From Meandrina meandrites (lineage: Eukaryota; Cnidaria; Anthozoa; Scleractinia; Meandrinidae): 64,000 bases of DNA. The stretch lies in the NCBI GenBank assembly GCA_963693305.1, contig OY855914.1:9807903-9871902 (forward strand). Direction: 5' to 3'. The notes below the pieces were generated by a model that saw only the letters and a program-made list of their open reading frames with translations, was not told the DNA's origin and made no database searches. The position numbers and the translations under genes are program-made. The first letter of the stretch is position 1, and each line of letters starts with the position of its first letter. Shown here piece after piece: positions 51,356-63,300 of the stretch.

Positions 51356-54300
51356 AATGTATGTTCGTTAGTATATCTGTATGTTTGTCTGTCCGTCCGT
51401 CCGTCTGCTATCTGTCTGTTCTTCTGCTCGTCTACCCGACTGTCTGTCTTGCTGTCTACCCGTCTGTCTGTCTAGATCTGTACCATCTGTCTGTCTATCT
51501 GTCTGGCCCGAGTCTGGCTAAACTTAGAGTAGGTCATATTTACATGGCCCGTTAAATAAGCCTGGTGTTGCCCGCAATTTCTTTTCTGATCATTGTTTTT
51601 CATTTTCATTCTTTGATTTGCAGATATTTGAGTTCAAACAGGATTGAAATTCTTCCGGTAGAAGTATTTTTAAACCTTACTAGTTTGACGAGTCTGTAAG
51701 TTTCACGTCGTTGTTATGATAGAAATATTAGAAATATTGCAGTGATTAATATTAGAATTAATAATACATGTGGGTGATAGACTTGGTTGAGTTCAATGCG
51801 GTATGTTATCCTGGCTGCTACAAAATTTTTGTTTCTACTTGGTTCTTCAATCGAAATTATAATAGCTGATTGTTTCATTTTGATTAAATATGGACTTGAT
51901 TGCATTTGTCAATGCGCGATCGTGTTATATCAGCGTATAGATGGCAACGGGAGCACCAATCAGATTCGTGATTTTATAATTGAACACGTCCAGGTTTCTA
52001 CTAATAGTATGTATATTCGAACCAAATTGATTGCAAGGTTGGCACTACGACAGAAGCCAAAATTTATTGGCCAATATTTCAACTAGCAGAGCTAGTCTCC
52101 TTCAGTGCCTATACAACACAAGGCCTGAATCAATTATGTTTTACCTGTGTTTTACGTGATGTCTGGTACGAGCATTTCTTAAACAAGAGATCCGGCAACA
52201 GACACTATCTCGGATCTAAACGTTGCTGACAAGATTCTTATCAAAGTCATCGCCAAGAGAATAGGAAAATTTAACAACCCAGATCAAACTGGCTACATTA
52301 AAGGCCGTCATATCGGTGAAAATGTAAGGCTAATCTATGATTAAATACATTACACAGAAAAGCTAAATCAAAAAGGTATGGCAATCTTCTTGGACTTCAA
52401 AAAACGTAATTCGATTCCACTGAGTTGAACTACGTCTCAGAAACAATTCGACTGTTCAACTTCGGCTCTAATATTCAAAATAAAATTGGATCAAGATTTA
52501 TAATAATGGTACACGCAGAAATTCTATCTCATGCCATTTTCCGTCACAAGAAAAGTTAAAATGACAATGTTTCAATATAAAGTAGAAGGTCAGCTCTTAA
52601 GCGTGTTAGTATAACATTAATTAATTATTCAACTTTGCTTAATTTTTATGACAGGCGGCTGGATTCAAACAATATTCAAACCCTTCTTTCCGATGTATTT
52701 TTCAATCTAACAACTTTAACCGAGCTGTAAGTTTCTTTTGATTGTTAAGACAGAGTAACCTGCTCATTCGCAAAGTAGTATAAATGCATAAATTCAGAAT
52801 CATAAGCAACACAGCAAGTTTATTAGTGCTAAAATCATCAAAGAAGCAATGCCACAATGTAAAAGTTTTCTAACTGAAGGTAGAGAGCACCAATAAAGGA
52901 ATAATGAAGGAAAAAAAGAAATAAAACAAGGAATAGGATGGAGAAGATTTAAGGTAAAATTTTAAAGATTTGCAAACCTTGACGTCGCTCTGTAAATTAC
53001 ATGCTACCTTATTTCACAGCTAAACGCATTAACCTGTATTAAGAGAGAACATGTGCAAGGTTATAAATATGTTATATATGTATTTGAAACTGTTGATCTG
53101 TTCACCTCCAAACGCTGCAAGAATTTTATTTCAGAGGATGGACCCTGTGTAGAAATCTGTCTCTAACTACGTTAGTTTATATCTCCTGGGAAATAGGAGC
53201 AACTGTCGGATTATAAGAATTTCGTTGAAACCCTTACTCTAAATGAAGGGTATTTATTGCCGATTTTACACAAAATAACAGCAATTTCCTAATTCAATAT
53301 TTTTTCACTTGCACTCCACCTTTTGTCTTTCAGCTTCCTGCAGTCAAACAATATAACATACCTTGACGTGAATTTGTTTTCCAGTGTTAGCATGGTCTAT
53401 CTGTAAGTTTTATGCATTGAAAGAATAATAATAATAATTATATTTAACACTCAATGACTGGTCCCGAGGGAAACAGTTAAATTTGTTTCTCTAGAATCTC
53501 AATGTTTCCCGAGCAAAGGTGAGGAAAACATTGAGATTCCACGGAAACAAAATTAAATAGTTCCCTGAGGGACCAGTCATTAAGTGATTTTCTCTTGGTA
53601 ATTTGTTATATAGGATAACGAAGAATTAGAAGAACGGCGGTCGGCGGTGTTCATTCGTGGTTTACAGTGTTTTGTTACTCTCTAACGTCAAGTCATAGAT
53701 TTTGCAATGTTGACCGTGGCGGGAAACAGTTATATTGTTAAACGCCATGTGACCTCGAAGTAGCCAATGAGAGAGCGCGCTGTTGGAGAGAAATGTGCAG
53801 CTGTACAAGGCAAACAGAGAAATATATCTAAACATTATGGGTGACAAATTACTCCTTAATTTTGGCTCGAAACTCTAGCGTTTATTTATAATTTCATATG
53901 TGAAATTGCAAAATTGCCATGGCATCGTTTCTCATATCTCAGTGCCAAGATGGCGCCAGGTTTAAAGATATTTTGAAAGCTTAAACTTGGTACATTTTCG
54001 CTTGAATTTTATTTAGGCTAGTTTGCCTTGGCCATACAATAAAATTTTGACCATAGTTTATATTTTAAAACGTCAAAACGACTTCACAACACGAAGCCAA
54101 TTACATAAATGGCATCGAGCAGACTTTACGGGCACTTTGTTACAGTTCCTTCATGACGAACCGTAGCCAATAATTGAAGAAATATTCGAAGGTTGACTCA
54201 ACTTATAAACAGCAAAAAATCAGAAAATTGCAAACTTGCAAAATTGCAAAATGTATGTTTTTTAACTTTTCAAAGCTTGGAGTTCTGGATACAATGCTGA

Positions 54301-57300
54301 CAAGTCAAAAACCCACGATAACCATTGCAAGCGTGATTTGCCACCCATGATATTAAGAAGTAAACAAATGGTGTGCTCGTCAAATATAGAAATAACTTCA
54401 CTTGCGTTTTGTCAAAATTTTGAAATTTCCATGGCGTAAAGACTTGGGAAATTATTAGAATTTTGACAAAACGCGCGCAAAATATTTCCTAATTTCACTC
54501 GTCACCATTTGATTACCCATACTTATACAATATCCCAGTGTTATCGCATAAAATGACGACTATTTAGAATTAAAACGATTTTCCTAAACTTTACAGGAAT
54601 CTGAGCTCAAACAATATCGAAGACTTTCCCATGGGTCTATTTCCCAATAGTTCAATTTTATTTGTCGTGTAAGTTTAAGAAATTTAATTTACATTTTAAT
54701 GCATCTGCTGGGAATAAAACTACTCAACAGAAATTTGCTTAAGGTGGGGGTAAAGGTGAATTTGAGTGAAATTTTAAGAGTTTTAAAGAAGGGATAGAAG
54801 AGGGAAAATTATTTTTGGAACGCCACCAGACAGTTGACCCCAACGCAAGAGCACCCCAGGTTGTCATGGGACTGTTTGGGTGTCCATCTACTAATTTTTA
54901 ACTTCAAATTCTAATTTTAAAATTACATTAAATCTTTTATATTTCTTATTTCTCCAAATTTTACTAATCCTTTGAGAAAAACTACAGTAAAAACCCGCGT
55001 ATAAGAACATGTGGATTAAGAACACCCAGGCCTGATTTTAGGAAATAAAGTACCATTTATATAAGAACACATTCAGCCTGAAAAACGAAAGTTGTTCTTA
55101 TATGGAAACATAATAGTTCCACCCCATGATTATATGCAACAAAATAAAACTATGTACTGTTTTTTAATCAATTTTTTTTGGTAAAAATGTATTATTATTA
55201 ATGTATTATTATTTTGAATTTGTATGGTTTTGTTTGGTTTTGTTTGAGTCTAACACACTGTAAGTCTGGTGTGGTTCTGGAGTGCAAGCTGTACTCCACA
55301 GTATATATCAATACACTACAGTACATTACCTTGATTGATCATTTTTTTTTTAATTTAAAATAAATTAAAATTGTGGTCATATACATTGATTCAATCTATT
55401 GGTAGCCTAGTATGTTCCTTTTTTTAAGAATTTTGTTTTAAGAACACTTAAGAACACTTACAGGCTGATTTTGCAGATTATAACCCTTTATATAAGAACC
55501 AAATCAGCCTGAACTGCCAAAATAGGTGTTCTTATACGCGGGTTTTTACTGTATCTCTTTCCAAAAATCCCCCAAAATCCCCCAAAAATTTACAAAACAC
55601 CGCTAAACATAGCTTTGTGGAATGAACAGAGGGTTTTGAGAGTGTTTGAAACGGGAGCGAGATATTCGCATTAAACCCAAGTTACGCGGTGGAAAAACGG
55701 GCTTCAGGTTTACCCCCGCCTTAACTTATTAACAGTTTTACTTTTCGTCTAGAATTTTCACATTTAATCTTTTAATCAGGTCAAATAAAATTTTGAGTCC
55801 CAAATTTCGCTTGGAATAATTAGGAAACTCATTATATTTCAACCAATATTGATGTAATGAGTACAAAACAATTTTATATGTGATACTTTAACAGTAGAGT
55901 GGATAGACGATTCAAATCCCATTCTATGCACAAAACTTTTTTCTTTCAGTCAAAACTGTATAAAATCTTCTGTTTAATCACCATCTTCTTCGATTAATTT
56001 CATTTAAACTGATTGGTCCGGCTGTTTAATTACACTGTTGCAGGATGTATTGTTTCTTAATACGAAAAACACTGCTCGATTTGGGAAAACGACATCCTGA
56101 TTGGTGGAAATCAACAATGGCAAATTGACGCTAACAGCCGTCTTTTCTGGAGAAGCGCGGGCTCATTTCCCGAAAAGCAGCTAGTAATCGAGACTAGCAT
56201 GACTGCCAAAGTTTAAAATTTGAAGTGCACTTCATTTGAATGCTCGCAATAAAACGTATACGCAAAGCAACAAAAAATTGCCCAAAAGAAAACGAAAGAT
56301 ATCCCAGTTAACTGAACGCTATCTACTTTTTAAAGTTTTTTTAATAAGACCTCTACCATCCGCAGGGATCTTTCTTACAATAAAATTAAACATCTTCCTA
56401 TGGATATTTCTTGGGTCCTGAGAGGGGCAGGTTCCATGTAAGTATGTATTACATTGATGCATAAGTGGTGCTTAACAATTTTGTGTGCCGGGGTCGCCTA
56501 ATGATTAACAAGTTGATTCTGGATTCGGGTTTAAGCCTCGGCCTGGGTCGTGATTAGTTGTGTTATTTGGCACCACACTAGAACTCCCATAGTCCATCCA
56601 GGTGTATAAATAGGTAACAGGGAATTTAATACTTGGGGTATCCCTGTGATGTACTAGCATCCCATTCAGGGCGGAGTAGAAATACTCATATTCGCTTCAT
56701 GCTACGGACAACGGGATAAGCCCCCTTCTGATTGGCCACTAGGTGAAAACGCTTAATATAATACTTTTACTTACTGTCTTTTGTTCGTTTACATACCTTT
56801 CAAACCTGTATATATAAAGCATTTAAATATCTAAAGTGATGAAGAAGACAGAGTGCAGTATAAAAATTGTGTCAAAACTGAATGGAGGTTGAATGTAGAT
56901 GGAATAGGGACCTTGACCTTTTTTCTTCTATTCTTCCGCACCTATCTGATGCTGTGACTGATTTACTAATTTCGAATGTAATTAATCGATTACTGCAGAT
57001 ATTTACACGGCAACCTGATATCATCTTTTTCAAGCGATACCTTTGCAAAATCTACCGAAGCTTATAATATGTAAGTCATAAATTGAAAAAGTTACTGAAA
57101 GTGTACGTGCTCTTATGCGATAAGCACAACAAAATGGTAAATATTCTATTTCTAGGAAAAAGTCCTTAGATGTTAACATGACAAGTAGGAAAGGGTATTC
57201 ACTTAAACGTTACTTTCGTAAAAGACACTTTTTTAAAAAATATTACAATACATTTCTGTTGGTAGACGTCAGCGGAAGCGGTGTGCAGTTCATCTTTGTC

Positions 57301-60300
57301 ACCTTTCTTTAACAGGGAGGTGGCTTGTTCCCACAGAAGTCCCGCGAATTCCCGCATTTACTCTTTTTCCTTATCAGCTCTGTGCATGCCATGATATTTA
57401 TGACTAATGTTCCTGTTACGTTTTAGATTTTTCAGCGCAAACCTCCTGGAGAGTATTCCGGCTCGAGCCTTTTTCCATTTGCGCCATCACGATGATAGAG
57501 CATGCTGGATGTGTGATACGATAATGTGGGTATTCATTCGGAAACTTATAGTCTAGATGCTTTTAAAGAAAAATTTACACGGCACGACTTTCTTGTATGC
57601 GACAAGCTTAATTACGACAGGCCCTGACTCGTCCCCAGTCGTTTTCATACAGCGCGCAAGGAGAACGCAGGGAGTCCGCAGGGAGAGATGGGAGGACGAC
57701 TGGGGACGAGTCAGACGACAGGCCTAAGATATGACTTAAGACCATTCACACACGTGTACGTCTGTCGTAAGTTGATTTACATGACGTGTTGTAGTCATGG
57801 CGTAAGCTTGTCGCAGACGAGAAAGTCGTATAGTACCGTGTAAACCGCCCTTTTCTTAGTTCATCAAACGTTCACAAGTTACTCGCATATCTTTCTAGGA
57901 CATAGATTTCAATCGAGAAATTTTGGTCCCATGTTCCTCACGGCAACCGTGTCCTTAGATGCATGTTTGCCTATATTTTTAAGATGGATTTTAAGCTTTG
58001 AAATAAAGGCTCGTGTCAGTAACTTACAACAAAATTACATTACACAACATGTCGTATAGAACTCCAAACTCATACTACAAACTACATCAGGTTTATTATT
58101 TACCCAAAAAGCCATTAACGGGCAAAAAATGAAGGAAATTTATTTTTCTATTTCTGCAACTCAATGCTGGGCTTTTATTGACCAGAGTTCTTAGTGTTTC
58201 CGGTATAGTGATTCTGTAGTGAGATGATGTTAATGATCACATTATTTTTCGTTCTAGAATGTTATCCGATAACCCCATAAGGAGAATCGAGCCAGACGCA
58301 TTTCGAATTGATGATCCATTCACAGTAATGTAAGATAGTCTTGTGACCTTATCAATACCTTGCAATACTACACGAAATATCTTTAAAAGTGCTCAATAAT
58401 AAAAAAAAGCGAATAATGAGCGATTATTATAGTTTTATTACCGTTAAGTTAAAAAAAGTAACAGCCTCGTTTCTTGTCGAGGGAAGAAAGATTAGGTATC
58501 AAGGGTTTCAACACAATAATCATTTGCACGGTGTTCCTGGGTTTTGTTTTAATTTATACGGAAAAACAATCCCAGGTTGCAACGAATTAATTAATTGCAA
58601 ACAATGCTTAAGTTTTCGTGGTAGCAGAGTCTTTATAACACAACCACCAACTTTCATTTTTCTTACTGCCTCGACACACATGTTTAAGAAGCAATTATAT
58701 GGCACAGTAATATGAGTAAATCAACCTCCTTTTATTAACCTTTTTTCCAGATATTTACTACGGACGAAACTTAAAGTATTGAGCCTTGAGTCCTTCAGTG
58801 GCTTCGGTGGTTTAGATTCTCGAATGTGACGTATTTGTTATTACTGTATTGTTCTAATGGCTTACCATGACTAGAAACGCGCGTAGATTCTGTGTAACAA
58901 ATCGGCCACAATTTTTAAGTTAACACTTATCTCTGATGTCAAATTGTGTTTGGTTCCGAACCAATTGTTTATCATCTTAACCATCGTTAAGTATCCCAAT
59001 GAGGCTTTTTATAGTCTAACCCTGGGGGACCTTTCTAGACTTTTATTCATCTTTCCGGGACATTTTATGTGACAGCTGTTTTTTATGTGTACTATAGAAA
59101 GATTCGAATGTTCGCTCTAGAACCTTTGCAAAACTAGACAATTTGAGCATCCATTATCACCTTGTCTGCGTGCTTCTTTTCGTGCATTCCGTCTTTTAAT
59201 TAATTGTTTCAAAATTTTTATTTCCCTTTATTTTCAGGTTTATAATGAATAGGACGATTACTACACTAAAGTATTCTTCTAGCGGCAAAAAACGCTGCAC
59301 AATTTTTCTGTCAGTAAATTTAATACGTTACAACTTGCTTAGGGCGCATTCATTTGCAGCATACGCGTATACCGGAAGGCGAGACAACGCATTTATTTGC
59401 GTCGTGTTTCTGGTTACGCGTATATAGCTTATGCGATTAATCAATGACGAACCGTGAAGAGCAATATGTCCCATATGAGCCTAGTAAATGGCCTAGCTCA
59501 CCAAGAGTCTCTTGTAGCTCACTGGTTAGAGCGCCCAAACGCTATCTGGGAGGCCATGGGTTTGATTCCCGTCGGGGACTCAGATTTTTTGTTACTGTGT
59601 TTATCATTTTTTGTTGTTTGTTTGTTGCTGTTGTTTTTCAGGGAAATCCTATTTTAGAGAACACCTTCGGGTAACAATTGAAAATTTGTTGTTTGAATGC
59701 CAAAACTTCTGACAAGATTGAGATACAAATACATTTTTTCAGCTCTATCCATTCTCTTTACCTTTTCCTGTTTCATGTCGCTTTATCATACTCATGTAAG
59801 ATGTAAAAGTATCATGATGGATAATTCTGGACCGCTGGCGTGCAAGTGAGGCTTGAACCAGTCGCTTTTTTTTAGCCTCGTGCCCTAGACTATGCTCTCG
59901 AAAACTTCTTACACGTTACAATCACTGGTAATATCAGTGCTGTCATATTCCGACAAGCCACTGTCCTTTCACAGCTTGATAAAACTTTTTCTGTGGCTTT
60001 TACTGCTAAAAAGGACAGTACAGGGAAGTATTTCTCTAGCCACGACAGATCTTTCAGTACGTGTCTTGATGTTTTGGGGGTTATCGATGCATTTATTTGA
60101 AACTGGGTACGCGTAACAAATGCGACGAGTATACGCGTATGCTGCAAATACGTCCACCCTCAGTTTAGTCAATTACGACAGAAACACATTGACAGTAATT
60201 AAAGAAAGTGCTTACCACAGAGAAACACAGCCTACTGTGACTAGCTCCTATGAGGCTCTTGTACATTAAGCTCGGTGTCCCGGGGAGGTGATACTCCAAT

Positions 60301-63300
60301 AATTATATGGGCTATACACGTATGTGCCATGGGATAGTATATGGTTTTTGAGGTTCTCAGTCCTTAAATAGGGCATCAATTTTGCTCATTTTGCCCTTGT
60401 GTTCCCGCTGTGATCCTTAGATAGGGCACCTAAATTCTATCAGCTAAAATTACAGTGCGTAAACGCCCAGCTAAACTACAAAGAAATAGTATGTTAAAAC
60501 TGAACTATCCATTCAATTATTAACAAAGCGATTTTATAAAGATTGGCAATTTTAAGTCTAAATTTAAGTTCTAAATGTATCTTTCCCTGTCATAAGTGGC
60601 TATTTCTTTCTTCAAGAAATCCACAAAATTCTGACGAGGAAGTTATCGAAGTCGAAAGTCCCGAGGGTATTCTGACAAACACCCTTGTTTCTACTCTATT
60701 GGCGTCGGGATTCAGACAAATAGCTGGTAATGACACGGTGGCATACTTTCTACCGTGTCCTGTTGGAACCTTTACCAACTCTTCTTCAAATGGAAAACAA
60801 GTTTGCACTGCATGCCCTCCAGGTATGTATCTTCCTTATAAAAATCATGCAGACAAGTGTTATCTTTTTACTCGTTTGAAGAAACTTTTTTATCTCAATT
60901 TGGAACAGGTGTTTGTAACTTTTTCTAACATTTCAATCATTAGCTATCATTAGAAACACTTAAAGTACTAGTCTCTAGAAGCTTTAAACTAAGCCGAAAA
61001 TTGATCGAGTCAAAGTGGCCCTTTCCGCCAGGTATCATTCCCGCACCTGTAGAATGAATTTAAGGCGACAAGGAACATTGTCACTGTCTCACTAGTCCAT
61101 ACGATATCACATGCATGTTTGAATGATGATATTTTGCTCTTATTAACCGAGTAGGTGGTCTGTATGGGATAATCTTGACCGAAGTCGTGAGTACAGAGCA
61201 AACGGGTTGAGGTCTGTAATTTAAATTTGCTTAATTTAGCCAGTTTGTATTTGCTGGCGTTTTGCTTGCGGTCGGCGATGAAAAATTGGACAATGATAGT
61301 GTTTCTTGCCCCGTATATCGATTGACAATTGTTTTTTTCTACAGATGATAAAGTTGCTTTAGTAATATTGAGTGTTATAGCTTCTGATATTGCAAATAAT
61401 TCGCAATTTGGTCTCCTGCAGAAGTTGTGACTGCGTGCCTGAGCCGACCTTTTTCTCTGTACTTTATTTTTTTGGTCAAGCTTTTTGACTTTTCCAATTA
61501 ATATTTTTAGAAGAGAGAAGTCAATGTTTTTGTTATAGTTTTTGTTTATAACTTTCTCACTGCAAAATTAAACCGGTCTGAATGCCAGTGTAAATAGGGG
61601 AATCTAGACCGCAGTCAACTTAGCAAATTCTTATTCACGAGTTTGCTAGTTCTCTGTTCTTGTGAAATGCGGTTATGTAATAATATTCACTTCTGACTCC
61701 TTTATGTTAGGGGGTTTCTACTCAGACGATGTTGGTCACGTGGCACCAAGCTGTAAGAAATGTCCAAACGGTTCCTTTGTTCACTTTGAAGAAGCACCAG
61801 GAACACGAGCTCAAGATTGCAAGTCCTGTCCTCGAGGTAACAGAAAAGTTTTTTATTCAGAACCAAAAACAATCAAACAAGAAGTAGCAAACCAAACCAG
61901 AATATTAGACGTGCCCGTCTTTGGTGTTCTATAACAGCTATATACCAACGATGTTTAGGAATATCTTTTAGTACAAATTTTTGCAAGTATTACCACTGAA
62001 CAAATTGAGGTCATTGCGAAATCAAAATTCGTTGCCATGGAAATGTCAATTTAAGAAGGCTCTCAAACCTACCTACTGACTTAAAAAAAACAAACAAACT
62101 GTTTCATGGTTTTATCGTTGCCATGTCAACGAATTTTGACGTCACATCGATTTCAATAAGTTCAATGATAAAACCCTTACCATTATGAGCCACCTTAAGA
62201 GCTTAACATGTAAGATTTGCATATGAGGTAATATAGAAAAAAAAAATCTTTTATTGCCGCTAAAAATAAAGGCTACAAGATGTCATGATTTTCATTTGGT
62301 TGATTTATCTCTCTCTCGAAAAGAAAGAGAAACGCTTTTCTGACCGTTGAAATCAGCCTTCCCCATCCTTCCGCCGACAGGATTTTACAGCTAGCTCTGA
62401 ACCTATGTAACTTAATGTTTTGAAATGTCTGCAAACAGGTTATTTGGCTATTTTAATCTAATAGGTTACCATTTTCACTGTCTCATGCCAAAATAAATGA
62501 TCAAGATTATCTGAACCTTTCCTTCTGTTTTACTTACGAGGGCTAAGCTCCCTATTCTTAAGGGGCGAAAGCCGAAACAGACCGCCTTTTTTATTCGTAA
62601 AATAACCTAATGACTCTCGCTTGATCTTCATTAGGAACAGAATCTGACTTCTTTGCTGGATACCGCGGTTGCAAATGTTTGGAAGGATTTTATCGAACGC
62701 ATATGTTCGAGCAATGTTACAAATGTGTCGGTGGACTGCAATGCACGGATGACTATGCTTCTTTAAAGCCCGGCTATTGGTGGAAATGGAGGAGTGGGAC
62801 TCACAAAGACCGCTACATAGTTTTCATAAAGAAACTCCAAGCATCTCAACCAGCATTAGGGGCTGATGATGTACACTACCCTTATCCGATACCAACTGCT
62901 TACCAGTGTCCAAGAGAAGAGTCCTGCATAGGTGGTTTAGATTCCCCATGCAACATTGGATATAAAGGTCCACTCTGTGCAGTCTGCAGTTCAGGATACT
63001 ACAAGCAGTTGCAAACTTGCAAACAGTGTCCATCAAAGAAATGGATTGTGGGACAATTGTCGATCGTTGCAGCTATACTGTTAATAATCATCGCAGTTTT
63101 AGCGTGGAGAAGCAAAAGAAATACCAGAAAGGACGATGATCACTCAGTAACTGACATGTTTTTATCGAAAGTTAAGATCGTCATTGGCTTTTATCAGGTC
63201 ACTTATGGTTTGCTGGAAACGTTTTCATACATAAAATGGCCAGGTTCTCTGCAAGTTATCGGCAAGTACTCTGAAGTATTTCAGATGAATGTCCTTCAGA

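Noticed and set aside
51048..51555. Cys/Leu/Ser-rich plus-strand frames
   Set aside because: Produced by the (GTCT)n microsatellite between LRR7 and LRR8.
59641..59670. Possible short receptor exon (GNPILENTF) after a good acceptor
   Set aside because: It cannot be read in the phase-2 frame without a stop, lies inside the inverted-repeat element, and the 72-nt exon 59238-59309 joins directly in phase to 60617.
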